Source: Myxococcales bacterium (GTDB lineage Bacteria > Myxococcota > Myxococcia > Myxococcales > JAJYLH01). Taken from it: DNA of 64,000 bases. The number at the start of each line of letters is the position of its first letter. The stretch's first letter is position 1. The stretch is from positions 62,001 to 126,000 of the forward strand of contig JAJYLH010000001.1 in assembly GCA_021787845.1 (NCBI GenBank). The letters are read 5' to 3'. The notes beneath the pieces are model-generated. The model was not told where the DNA came from. It saw nothing but the letters and a program-made list of their open reading frames with translations, and searched no databases. The translations under genes were made by a program, and so were the position numbers. This document shows, piece after piece, positions 25,480 to 34,038 of the stretch.

Positions 25480-26406
25480 TCAGAGGTAACGGACCGCGAC
25501 CGCGATGAGCGTGGCGCCGAGGATGGCCTTGACGAGAAGCGGTGGCACCCGGCGTTGGAGGCGGGCGCCCAGGTAGATTCCGGCCATCCCGCCGAGGCCG
25601 AATAGCATGCCCAGAAGCCAGTCGGGCCGAGCGAGCGCCGCGTGTGCCGTCGGCATGAAGGCATAGACCAGCGCGGCGAACACCGACGTCACCCAGGTCG
25701 ACAGGAGTGTCGCGCCGGCCACCGCGAACGGGGGCAATCGCAGCACCGAGACGCACAACGGCGCCAGCACCGCGCCGCCGCCGATGCCGTAGGCGCCCGC
25801 CGCGACGCCGACCAGGAGCGAAGGGAGCACCAGCGCTGCCGTGGGGAACGACAGCTCCCCGGTGGTCGTGAGGATGCTCGTGCGGCTCCAACCGACGCGG
25901 CCGCCGACGATCCTCTCGCTGGCCGGCGCGGCCGCCTCTGAGCCAACCGGCAGCGGTCTCGCTGAGCGTCGCGCCCGCCGCCATTCGGTGAACGCGTCTT
26001 GGACGACCCGCAGCCCGAGCAGTCCCAGGATGACGCCCGCGAACACCCGAAATCGCGCCGGGTCGGCCAGGACCGTGACGTGCAGGCGGTAGCCGACCAG
26101 CACCCCGGGGAGGGTCCCGGCGAAAAGCAGCGCGAAGAGCGTGCGCGAAAGGTGCCCGTCGCGGAGGAACCGAAAGACGCCGACGGGGATGGAGACGATG
26201 TTGTAGACGAAGTTCGTCGCCGAGACGCCCGGCGCGGTGTAGCCGAACACGCTGACCTGGAAAGGCAGCAGGATGAACGCGCCGGAGACGCCGCCGGTGG
26301 AGGTCAAGAGCGACACCACGAACATCACCAGCGGCGGTACGAAGACATAGGTCGAGACGCCGGAGACCGGAAAGTGGACCCAGAGCTTGTCCAGCCAGCC
26401 GATCAT
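25480..26406 (-). CDS. TSUP-family (TauE/SafE) anion permease
   Basis: A 308-residue membrane protein with about eight helices in two related halves, each containing a glycine-rich motif (LTSTGGVSGAFILLP and AGAYGIGGGAVLAP), typical of TauE/SafE sulfite or sulfonate transporters. In this island it is the only candidate for moving an oxidised sulfur anion across the membrane; direction and substrate are not readable. It lies about 280 nt after adk. A soluble loop of about 45 residues separates the halves. Confidence 0.85.
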   Translation of the reverse strand: MIGWLDKLWVHFPVSGVSTYVFVPPLVMFVVSLLTSTGGVSGAFILLPFQVSVFGYTAPGVSATNFVYNIVSIPVGVFRFLRDGHLSRTLFALLFAGTLPGVLVGYRLHVTVLADPARFRVFAGVILGLLGLRVVQDAFTEWRRARRSARPLPVGSEAAAPASERIVGGRVGWSRTSILTTTGELSFPTAALVLPSLLVGVAAGAYGIGGGAVLAPLCVSVLRLPPFAVAGATLLSTWVTSVFAALVYAFMPTAHAALARPDWLLGMLFGLGGMAGIYLGARLQRRVPPLLVKAILGATLIAVAVRYL

Positions 26407-26544
26407 CGGGGTCGCTCCCGATCGTCACCCGGAGCGCGGGCCTCCGACCGCATCCTGGCGCCGGACACGTCAGCGGCCCGAGGCACGACGACGCGCCCGC
26501 CGCGAGGCCTCGACGCGCCTCTCGGCAGCGCCTCCGTCCAGGCC

Positions 26545-26648
26545 GCGAGGAAGGTCCGCGATCGCAGTCGACCGTTACCGCTTCAGCCCGGCGCGGGACC
26601 GATGCGCTCGAAGATCTCGTCGATCAGGCCCGGCCCGTCGCTCAGGGC
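26545..26648. repeat. Degenerate tandem copy of the adk 3' end
   Basis: Positions 26545-26648 match 26649-26752, offset by 104 bp, with clear identity over the segment containing ACCGTTACCGCTTCAGCCC. Read on the minus strand, the copy still encodes an adenylate-kinase-like C-terminus (LSDGPGLIDEIFERIG) with its own stop. It lies immediately downstream of adk and is a partial duplication. Confidence 0.75.
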
Positions 26649-26686
26649 GCGAGGACTGTCCGCGATCGCCGCCGACCGTTACCGCT

Positions 26687-27328
26687 TCAGCCCAGCGCCC
26701 GCGCGATGCGCCCGAAGACCTGGTCGACCGCGCCCAGCCCGTCGATGGGCCTCAGCAGCCCTTTCGCTCGGTAGTAGTCGATCAGCGGCTTGGTCTGCGC
26801 CTCGTAGGTCTTGAGCCGCGCGCGGATGGCCTCTTCCCGGTCGTCGTCACGTTGATAGAGCTCGCCGCCGCAAGCGTCGCAGACGTTCGCGTTCTTCGGC
26901 GGGTTGAAGGTGACGTGGAAGGGCGTGTTGCACTGGGTGCAGGTGCGCCGGCCGGAGAGCCGCTTCACCAGCTCGTCGTTGTCGGCGGTGAGGCAGAGGA
27001 CGTGATCGAGCGCTCGGCGCTGCTTCTCCAGCATCACCCCCAAGGCGTCCGCTTGCGCTACCGTCCGGGGGAAGCCGTCCAGGAGGAAGCCGTCTTTCGC
27101 GTCCGGCTCCCGGATGCGTTCCGCCACCAGGCCCACCACCACGCCGTCGGGGACCAGCCCGCCGGCGTCCATGTGACCCTTGGCCTCCTTGCCCAGAGGG
27201 GTGCCCGCCTTGACCGCGGCCCGCAGCATGTCGCCAGTGGAGATCTGCGGGATGGACCGGGTTTCAGTGAGGCGCTTGGCTTGCGTTCCCTTGCCGACGC
27301 CCGGCGGGCCCAGGAGGATGAGGTTCAT
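26687..27328 (-). CDS. adk: Adenylate kinase
   Basis: A 213-residue cytoplasmic enzyme converting AMP and ATP to two ADP. The P-loop is GPPGVGKGT (7-15). The long form has a zinc-binding LID with CTQC and CDAC pairs (about 129-153), and the FPRT motif is at about 85-88. Its place among sulfate-reduction genes makes sense because APS reductase releases AMP that only adenylate kinase can return to the adenylate pool. Outside such loci adk usually sits with ribosomal protein genes. It follows the DsrK-type gene after about 150 nt. Confidence 0.96.
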   Translation of the reverse strand: MNLILLGPPGVGKGTQAKRLTETRSIPQISTGDMLRAAVKAGTPLGKEAKGHMDAGGLVPDGVVVGLVAERIREPDAKDGFLLDGFPRTVAQADALGVMLEKQRRALDHVLCLTADNDELVKRLSGRRTCTQCNTPFHVTFNPPKNANVCDACGGELYQRDDDREEAIRARLKTYEAQTKPLIDYYRAKGLLRPIDGLGAVDQVFGRIARALG

Positions 27329-27390
27329 GATGGTCTCCTTTAGCGCTCACGCTCGGCGAACGCGCTGCTTGCCGGCACCCAGGTCGTGCC

Positions 27391-27421
27391 TGAACCCGGA
27401 CACTCACGTCCGGCTCCAACT
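27391..27421. repeat. Dispersed repeat shared with 2834-2864
   Basis: AACCCGGACACTCACG followed by TCCGGCTCCAACT matches the sequence at 2834-2864 except for a 2-nt gap and two substitutions. Both copies are intergenic, here between the DsrK-type gene and adk. Confidence 0.55.
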
Positions 27422-27477
27422 CAAGCTTGGGCGGTGCCTCTCCAGTGAACCCAGCACGTCCTCGGACCACGTTCCGC

Positions 27478-29076
27478 TCAGTGCCACTCCCAGTCGATGA
27501 AGCCGGGCTTCACGTCGACCATCGCGTTGACCACCAGCTCGACCAGCCCGCCGTAGCCGATGCCCGCGCGCTCCCAGGCGTCATAGTACTTGAGCATGTC
27601 GCGGATTTGCCCCTTGCAGTTGGAGCAGGGCGCGCAGACGTACTTCGGGTGGTCCTTGTCCATCGGCAGGCCCTGGAAGGCGGTGAGAATCTGCCGCATC
27701 TTCCGGCGGCCGCTGACCTGGAACCTCCAATCGGGGAAGTTGTGGCCCTGCATGATGGCGAAGCCGGAGCCGCCGCCGCAGCAGTAGTTGTGGACCCCGT
27801 GCGGCTCCATCTCCCGGAAGCGCTCCTGGGGGACGACAGCCCTGACGACCTCCCGCTGCGGCTCGACGATGCCCATCAGCCGGGTGATGTTGCAGGGGTC
27901 GTGGAGGGTGACGGGAAAGTCGTTGCGGCTCGGGTCGAGCTTGATGCGGCCGCTCTTGACGATGTCCGCCATCAAGGTCAGCGCGCTCTCCCGGGGGATG
28001 TTCAGGTCGCCGGTCAAGATGCGGTCGGCGATGACCCCCAGCACCTTGTGCGCGTGGCCGCACTCGCCGACCACGATCTTCTTCACCTTGAGCTTCTTCG
28101 CCGCCTGCATGTGGCGAATCAAGGTCCGGGCGAGCTGCACGTCGTCGTAGAAGGCGCCGTAGTTGATGCTGTCGTAGGCGGCGAGCTCGCTGGAGAGGGT
28201 CCAACTGATGCCGGCCGCCTCGAGGAGGAGGCCGAAGGCGCCGGGGTTCTCCGGCCAGGCCAGGATTTCGCCGGCGTTGTGCATCACCAGGACGTCGGCG
28301 CCTTCCTTGTCCCAGGGCGTCTTCAGGGAGAGGCCGGTCTTCTCGGAGATGTCCTCGTCGATGAAGTCCAGGTTGTCCTTGACGACGATGGCGTTCATCC
28401 CCGTCGAGGAGCCGGTGCGCTGCTGGAGCATGGAACCGTCGCCGTGGAGCTCGCGGGTGGAGATGCCCAGCTCCTGGCTCGCGACCTTCCGGATCTCCCG
28501 GGCAATCATCCCGTTGTCGACCCCCAACGGGCAGCTCTGGCCGCAGCGGCGGCAGAGGTTACACCGATAGGACAGCTCGATCAGCCGGGCGATTCCTTCC
28601 CATGACAGCTCGATGTCGCCGCGGCCAAAGGTCGAGCCCTTGACGTGCTTGAAGTAGAGGCGCCGGAAGACCTCCGACCGGTACGTCGGGCGGTAGAGCG
28701 GGTTGCGGCCGCTCTCGGTGTAGACGTGGCAGGCCTCGGAGCAGGTCTGGCAGCGGGCGCAGTGCTCCATCGAAATGACGAGCGGCTGGAGGAAGGTCCA
28801 GTTGTCGGCGCCGCTGAAGAGCTTGCGCATCCCGCCGAGGAACGTCTGGACCAGGCGGTCCTCCTCCTCCTTCGTCTGAGGCTTGGGGATGTTGACGACG
28901 ATGGTGTCGTCGACGCAGACGAACTTCTCCTGCTCCTTCTCGGTCAGCGGCTTGAAGGGCGGAATCCAGCCGGGCTGGTCGTACGGAGGAGGGAGGGGCT
29001 CCTGGTCGGCGAGCTTCAGGTGGCCGACGGGACCGCTGCCGCGACCCAGGTCGTGGATGGAGGGGGAGGCTCTCAT
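27478..29076 (-). CDS. Second DsrK/HdrD-like iron-sulfur subunit
   Basis: A 532-residue cytoplasmic protein with ferredoxin motifs CARCQTCSEACH (about 107-118) and CNLCRRCGQSCP (about 173-184). Two CCG domains follow (GECGHAH...HDPCN and CCGGGSG...CSNCK), which hold the catalytic cluster in HdrD and DsrK. It is clearly distinct from the dsrK of the MKJOP operon (34592-36265). It overlaps its DsrM-like partner by ATGA, so the pair forms a two-subunit membrane complex of DsrMK/TmcBC type. Its substrate could be the DsrC trisulfide or another cytoplasmic disulfide. It belongs to the operon running from dsrM through the siroheme synthase. Confidence 0.88.
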   Translation of the reverse strand: MRASPSIHDLGRGSGPVGHLKLADQEPLPPPYDQPGWIPPFKPLTEKEQEKFVCVDDTIVVNIPKPQTKEEEDRLVQTFLGGMRKLFSGADNWTFLQPLVISMEHCARCQTCSEACHVYTESGRNPLYRPTYRSEVFRRLYFKHVKGSTFGRGDIELSWEGIARLIELSYRCNLCRRCGQSCPLGVDNGMIAREIRKVASQELGISTRELHGDGSMLQQRTGSSTGMNAIVVKDNLDFIDEDISEKTGLSLKTPWDKEGADVLVMHNAGEILAWPENPGAFGLLLEAAGISWTLSSELAAYDSINYGAFYDDVQLARTLIRHMQAAKKLKVKKIVVGECGHAHKVLGVIADRILTGDLNIPRESALTLMADIVKSGRIKLDPSRNDFPVTLHDPCNITRLMGIVEPQREVVRAVVPQERFREMEPHGVHNYCCGGGSGFAIMQGHNFPDWRFQVSGRRKMRQILTAFQGLPMDKDHPKYVCAPCSNCKGQIRDMLKYYDAWERAGIGYGGLVELVVNAMVDVKPGFIDWEWH

Positions 29077-30017
29077 TTGTGCTCTCCGTATTGGCTGAAG
29101 TCCTCAGTCGCCAGGTCGACCCAGCTCTTCTCGCCGCCGCCCTGGATGTGCGGTGCCGCCCAGCTCACCTTCTGCGTCAGGTTCGCGAGGATGAGCTTCT
29201 CTCGCGGTCCGCCGGGGAGGTTCGGCTCGTCGTTCCAGCGCACCGAGTGGTAGGCGAAGTACTTGGCGACGAAGTGCGCCATGTGGGTCAGCGGGATGTA
29301 CGCGGTCAAGGTGGCGAGCAGGCACGCGGTCACCGCGACCATCGCCCCGGCGGCGCCGGAAGCGACGGGGACGAGGTGGCCGGCGAGCAGGTTGTGGACG
29401 AATTCGCTCGCGAGCACGAACCGTGGATCGAACGCGACGAAGGTGACGAGCGCGAAGCCGAAGGTGACGATGAAGAACAAGAGGTTGCCGACGTCCGCGG
29501 CGGTGGTGAAATCCGCGAGGTCCGGATCGGTCAGCCGCCGCTGCAAGAGGCCGAGCGCGCCGAGGAAGACGAGCCCGGCGCCGATCGCGGCGACGAGCGC
29601 GATCAGAATCTGCCAAGCCCCAGCGACAGCGCTCCAGCTCCCTCCGGCGAAGTGGGCGAGAGCGGCGCCGAGGGCCATCAGGACGGTCGCGGTGAAGGTC
29701 AGGTAGAGGCCGAAGTGGAAGGGGAACGAGCGCCACCACATCTTGCGGTTGTGCTCGTGGAGGGCCTCGAGGAAGACGATTTCCCGGCCCATGGCGGTCA
29801 TCTCGGCGCTCTTGGAGACGTGCCGCGGCTTCTTCCACCACTCCGGCTCCTCGAGGTAGCTGCCGCCGTGCTGGGCGCGCTCCTTTTCGTGGGGCACCGG
29901 GTACAGCTCCCAGCGCAGGTGCATCGGCATCTTCGAGAACATCCGGATGCGCGCCAGGACGGCGACGACGAACACCGCCACCCCGGCGTAGGTGACCAAG
30001 TACGGAATCATGGGCAC
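29073..30017 (-). CDS. Second DsrM/TmcC-like cytochrome b membrane subunit
   Basis: A 314-residue protein with about six membrane helices and histidines placed for haem b (HFGLYLTFTA, THMAHFV). The N-terminal cytoplasmic segment is rich in charged and aromatic residues. It resembles DsrM in order of features but differs clearly from the MKJOP DsrM. The start is GTG at 30017 with AGGAGG 7 nt upstream; an ATG two codons later is possible. It overlaps the siroheme synthase gene by 10 nt and the DsrK-type gene by 4 nt, so translation is probably coupled. Confidence 0.87.
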   Translation of the reverse strand: MPMIPYLVTYAGVAVFVVAVLARIRMFSKMPMHLRWELYPVPHEKERAQHGGSYLEEPEWWKKPRHVSKSAEMTAMGREIVFLEALHEHNRKMWWRSFPFHFGLYLTFTATVLMALGAALAHFAGGSWSAVAGAWQILIALVAAIGAGLVFLGALGLLQRRLTDPDLADFTTAADVGNLLFFIVTFGFALVTFVAFDPRFVLASEFVHNLLAGHLVPVASGAAGAMVAVTACLLATLTAYIPLTHMAHFVAKYFAYHSVRWNDEPNLPGGPREKLILANLTQKVSWAAPHIQGGGEKSWVDLATEDFSQYGEHK

Positions 30018-32005
30018 GGTGAGACCTCCTGGTGAGCGGCACCGATCACGCTGATCGGCAGCTCGATGATTCTGGGGCCGGCCGCGGGCCCACCGGCAGC
30101 GGCACCGGAGCCCGAAAGCGCGGCAATCACGTTTTCGACGGTGACGGGGCGGGCGACCTCGACGACGTGCTGCCAGCCGCGTTGGCGGGCCCGCTGGGCG
30201 GCGGCGGGCGAGAGGCCGACGGCGCGAACGTGCGAGGTCCAGCCGGAGCAGCAGCGGTCTTCCTCGACGGCGTCGACCTCGGCGGCGTCGCGCAGGAGCC
30301 AGCCGCTCAAGGGCGCCGAGCCGATGACCACCCGGGCGGTTTCGCTCAACGGTCGTTGCGCTTCGAGGACTTCCGCTCCCGCGCGATCGAGCGCCGCTCC
30401 GAGGGCCCCGGCCGGCGTGAAGAGGCCGAGCCGCTGGCCGAAGAGCGGCCGCCGGGAAAACCAGTCGAGCGCCGCGGCGTGGCGGACGGTGGAGCCGATG
30501 ACGAACAGGGCGGGCGGCTGGATACCAGCAGCGGTGCCGGCTTTCTCTAGCGCTGTCAGGGTGCTGACGACCACGCGCTGGCGCGAGGAGGTGCCCCGGG
30601 CGACGAGCGCGGCGGGGGTGTCGGCCGGCATCCCGGCCTCGACGAGCTTGGCGACCACCGCCGGCAGGCTGGAGACGCCCATGTAGCCGACCAGGGTCGC
30701 GTGCGGGTCCTGCGCCAGGAGGTCCCAGCGGACCTGGGGGCCGTCGGACTTAGAGCTCTCGTGCGCGGTGACCAGCGTCAGGCGGACGGACTCGCCCCGG
30801 TGGGTCGGAGGGATGCCGGCGCTCGCGAGGGCTCCGATTCCCGAGGTGACGCCGGGGACGATTTCGTAAGGGATGCCCGCCTGGGTGAGCGCCTCGGCCT
30901 CTTCGCTCCCGCGGCCGAAGACCAGCGGGTCGCCGCCCTTCAGGCGCACCGTACGTCTGCCCTCGCGGCCGAGGCGGACGAGGAGGGCGTTCGTCTCCTC
31001 CTGCGGGACCGAGTGGTGGCCGGCCTCCTTGCCGACGCCGTGCAGCTCGACGTCGCGCTTCAGGTCGCAGGGGAGGGCGCCTATGGCCAGGCGGTCGTAG
31101 ACGATGGCGTCGGCCTCGCGCAGGCGGGTACGCGCGCGAACCGTGAGCAGGCCCGGGTCGCCGGGTCCGGCGCCGACGAGGGAGACCAAAGGTAGGCGCG
31201 CGCGCGCGACGGCGTCAAAGCCATTGTGGCCCGGCGCCGGGACGCTCGCATTTCCCCGAGCGCTGTCTTCGCGCTCGGTGGCGTCGATCAGACCGATCGG
31301 TCGGATCGGACTGATCGGCCCGATCGACGCTGCAGAGTGGGCGTGCGGCATCGGGTGTGGCCGAAGCGCCTCGGGCGTCGCGACCTCCGGCGCAAGCCAC
31401 GCGCTGAGCTCTTGCGCTCCCGGCACCCGGGCGCGCAGCCGGTCGGCGTCGACGGTCCCCGCGAAGAAGGCGTCGTAGCGCTCTTCGGCCGCCGCGCGCG
31501 GCAGGTGCAAGTCGTGGACGGCCCGTCGAAACCGCGTCGCCGCGTCGAGCCACTCGGCCCATTCCTCGCCCAGCTTCCGCTCGAAGAGCTGCCGCAGCCG
31601 CCGGACCACGAACGGCGCGCCTCCGGCGGAAGCGATGGCGAGCTGGAACGCTCCTCGCTTGACCCGCGCCGGCAGATGGAACGTACACAGCTCCGGGTCG
31701 TCGGCCACATTGACCCAGATGCCCGCCGCCTTGGCTTCTTCGAAGACCTGGGCGTTGACCGCGCGGTCGTCGGTGGTGGCGAAGACGATGCCAAACCCGT
31801 GCGTGTCGCCCGAATGGAAAGCGCGCTCGCGAAGCGCGATGCGACGCCGCTGGATCAGCTCGCGCAGCGCTGGCAGGCACACCGGCGCCAGCACCGTCAC
31901 CCGCGCGCCGGCCTCCAGGAGCCCTTCTGCCTTGCGCAGCGCGACCTCGCCGCCGCCGACCACCAGCGCGGGCCGTTCGCTCAGGTTCAGCATCACCGGA
32001 TACAT
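30008..32005 (-). CDS. cysG: Multidomain siroheme synthase (CysG-type with HemD-like end)
   Basis: A 665-residue fusion. Residues 1-200 are a precorrin-2 dehydrogenase/ferrochelatase domain (VVGGGEVALRKAEGLL; VNVADDPELCTFHLPA). Residues about 267-515 are uroporphyrinogen-III C-methyltransferase (VGAGPGDPGLLT; VRLKGGDPLVFGRG). The last 120 residues resemble the C-terminal half of uroporphyrinogen-III synthase (VVIGSAPLSGWLL; AVGLSPAAAQRARQRGW) and may be a partial HemD. It makes siroheme, the DsrAB cofactor. The 60-residue linker contains a stretch encoded by a dispersed palindromic repeat (31286-31329). It follows dsrP by 27 nt, so it is in the dsr operon. Confidence 0.93.
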   Translation of the reverse strand: MYPVMLNLSERPALVVGGGEVALRKAEGLLEAGARVTVLAPVCLPALRELIQRRRIALRERAFHSGDTHGFGIVFATTDDRAVNAQVFEEAKAAGIWVNVADDPELCTFHLPARVKRGAFQLAIASAGGAPFVVRRLRQLFERKLGEEWAEWLDAATRFRRAVHDLHLPRAAAEERYDAFFAGTVDADRLRARVPGAQELSAWLAPEVATPEALRPHPMPHAHSAASIGPISPIRPIGLIDATEREDSARGNASVPAPGHNGFDAVARARLPLVSLVGAGPGDPGLLTVRARTRLREADAIVYDRLAIGALPCDLKRDVELHGVGKEAGHHSVPQEETNALLVRLGREGRRTVRLKGGDPLVFGRGSEEAEALTQAGIPYEIVPGVTSGIGALASAGIPPTHRGESVRLTLVTAHESSKSDGPQVRWDLLAQDPHATLVGYMGVSSLPAVVAKLVEAGMPADTPAALVARGTSSRQRVVVSTLTALEKAGTAAGIQPPALFVIGSTVRHAAALDWFSRRPLFGQRLGLFTPAGALGAALDRAGAEVLEAQRPLSETARVVIGSAPLSGWLLRDAAEVDAVEEDRCCSGWTSHVRAVGLSPAAAQRARQRGWQHVVEVARPVTVENVIAALSGSGAAAGGPAAGPRIIELPISVIGAAHQEVSPCP
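31286..31329. repeat. GACCGATCGGTC-type repeat inside the siroheme synthase linker
   Basis: A 44-nt stretch rich in GATCGG units, including GACCGATCGGTCGGATCGG, is read in frame as IGPISPIRPIGLID (residues about 226-240) between two catalytic domains. The same sequence is intergenic at 12895 and 22668. Confidence 0.7.
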
Positions 32006-32032
32006 GGTCGGCGCCTCCGCGGCCAGGTCTCG

Positions 32033-33190
32033 TCAGGCCTGCAGCTCCTCACGAACGGAGATCGCGATTTTGTAGAGCACGGTCAGCACCAGCGCGCCGA
32101 GGGCGTAGATGCCCAGCGCGATGAGCAGCTCGCGCCCGGTCGGGTAGTACTGGGTCACGTCGTCCAAGGGCGAGGGGACGAAGCCCGTCAGCACCATCGC
32201 CAGGCCCTTGTCGATCCACAGCGAGCCGTAGACCGCGATGCAGCCAAAGACCAGCAGCTTGTGGTTGCGCCGGAACCGGGGAACGATCAAGAGCACCAGC
32301 GCGACCACCGCCAGCGTGACCGACGCCCAGCTCCAGGGGACGAGCATCGTGTGTCCGTGCAGGCCGAGGTAGGCGTAGGTGTAATGCGCGATGTCCTCGG
32401 GCACGTGGCTGTACATCGTGGTGAAGACCTCGAGGAGGATGAAGAAGGCGTTGATGGCCATCGCGTAGGCGACGATCTCGGCGAGCTTGTCGATCGCCTG
32501 GAGGCCGGGGTCGAACTTGGTGGTGCGGCGGACGACCAGCGCCAGGAGGATCAAGAGCGCGGGACCGGCGGCAAAGGCCGAGGCGAGGAAGCGCGGCGCC
32601 AGGATGGCCGACTCCCAGAAGGTGCGTCCGGCGAGGCCGCAGTACAGAAACGCGGTCACGGTATGGATGCTGACCGCCCAGGGCACCGACAGGTAGATCA
32701 GTGGCTTGACCCACTTCGGCGGCGGCATCCCCGCGCGCTCGGCGCGGAGGGTCGCTCGGGAGATGATGACGTTGAGGGTCAGGTAGCCGAACAGGACGAC
32801 GGTGTCCCAGAACAGCATCGAGTGCGGCGTCGGGTGCAGGAAGATGTTCATGAACCGCATCGGCTGCCCGAGGTCCACCGTGACGAACAGGATGCACATC
32901 ACGACCGCGGTAATCGCCAGGAACTCGCCGAGGATGGTCATCTTCCCGAACGCCTTGAAGTGATGCAGGTAGTAGGGCAGCACGACCATGACGGCGGAGG
33001 CGGCGACGCCGACCAGGAACGTGAGCTGAGAAACGTACAGACCCCAGACCACGTCGCGGGACATGCCGGTGAGGCCGAGGCCGTGGATGAACTGCCCGGC
33101 GTAGGCGATGGCGCCGATGGCGATGAGAACGAGGAGCCCCGTGATCAAGGTCCAGTAGCGGCGGCTTCCTCTGAGTGCGCTCTCGAGCAT
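32033..33190 (-). CDS. dsrP: DsrP, NrfD-family membrane subunit
   Basis: A 385-residue integral membrane protein with ten helices of the NrfD/PsrC family. It forms the quinone-reactive subunit of DsrMKJOP and works with DsrO. Charged residues inside helices (for example FVTVDLGQPMRFMNIF) match family positions. It starts 9 nt after dsrO and is followed by the siroheme synthase gene. Length is usual for DsrP. Confidence 0.95.
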   Translation of the reverse strand: MLESALRGSRRYWTLITGLLVLIAIGAIAYAGQFIHGLGLTGMSRDVVWGLYVSQLTFLVGVAASAVMVVLPYYLHHFKAFGKMTILGEFLAITAVVMCILFVTVDLGQPMRFMNIFLHPTPHSMLFWDTVVLFGYLTLNVIISRATLRAERAGMPPPKWVKPLIYLSVPWAVSIHTVTAFLYCGLAGRTFWESAILAPRFLASAFAAGPALLILLALVVRRTTKFDPGLQAIDKLAEIVAYAMAINAFFILLEVFTTMYSHVPEDIAHYTYAYLGLHGHTMLVPWSWASVTLAVVALVLLIVPRFRRNHKLLVFGCIAVYGSLWIDKGLAMVLTGFVPSPLDDVTQYYPTGRELLIALGIYALGALVLTVLYKIAISVREELQA

Positions 33191-33199
33191 GCTCTACCC

Positions 33200-34036
33200 C
33201 TAGAGGATGTAGAAGACGTTGGGCGAGGTTCCGAGCTCCGGCTTGCGGCGGACGACGTTGGCGGTTCGCAGGATCTGAGCGACCGGGGACTTCGGATCGT
33301 CGCGGTCGCCGAAGGTCATCGCCGGGGAGGTCCCCAAGGGGGCGAAGACTTTCGCGCAAGCCTCGACGCAAAGCGGCATCTCGCCCACGTCGAGCCGCTC
33401 GGCGCAGAAGGTGCACTTCTCGACCACGCCCTTGGTCCGGGTCGGGAAGTCGGGATTGGCCTCGGGTTCGCCCGGGGTCCAGGGAGCGAAGTACTGGCGG
33501 GGATCTTCCCAGTTGAAGCTGCGGGAGCCGAAAGGACAAGCGACCATGCAGTAGCGGCAACCGATGCAGCGGTGGAGGTCCTGCATCACGATTCCGTCGG
33601 CGCGCTTGAAGGTCGCCTGGGTCGGGCAGACCCGGACGCACGGCGGATCATCGCAGTGGTTGCACATCACCAGGGTCGGCTCTTCCTTCTTCGCCGGTTC
33701 CAGAAAGGGGCCGGAGAGCTCCGGGAAGACGTGGTCGAACGGCTCCTTCCAGTCCCACTTCACCTCGTGCTTCGGATTCGAGAGGAGCGGCAGGCGCCGG
33801 CCGGGAAACAGGTAGGGGACGTTGTGGCCCTGGTCGCAGGCCTCGATGCACTTGGTGCAGCCCCTCTCCTTCAAGCACTTGCGGGTGTCGATGACCATCG
33901 CCCAGCGCTTGGCCTTGAGCTCGCCGGCGGCCGGCTGGACGTGCGGCGCCGACTTCTGGATCGCGGTGGCCAGCGGCGCGGCGGCGGTTCCCAGCGCGCC
34001 CAAACCCGCCCATTTGAGAAAGCTCCGTCGCTCCAT
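33200..34036 (-). CDS. dsrO: DsrO, periplasmic ferredoxin subunit with Tat signal
   Basis: A 278-residue protein with a twin-arginine signal (ERRSFLKWAGLGALG at the N-terminus), so it folds before export to the periplasm. Cysteine groups CTKCIEACD, CNHCDDPPCVRVCP, CIGCRYCMVACPFG and CTFCAERL...CVEAC would bind three or four [4Fe-4S] clusters. In DsrMKJOP it passes electrons between DsrJ and DsrP. The ATG at 34036 is fixed by the Tat motif and lies 2 nt after dsrJ. Confidence 0.95.
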   Translation of the reverse strand: MERRSFLKWAGLGALGTAAAPLATAIQKSAPHVQPAAGELKAKRWAMVIDTRKCLKERGCTKCIEACDQGHNVPYLFPGRRLPLLSNPKHEVKWDWKEPFDHVFPELSGPFLEPAKKEEPTLVMCNHCDDPPCVRVCPTQATFKRADGIVMQDLHRCIGCRYCMVACPFGSRSFNWEDPRQYFAPWTPGEPEANPDFPTRTKGVVEKCTFCAERLDVGEMPLCVEACAKVFAPLGTSPAMTFGDRDDPKSPVAQILRTANVVRRKPELGTSPNVFYIL

Positions 34037-34038
34037 GG

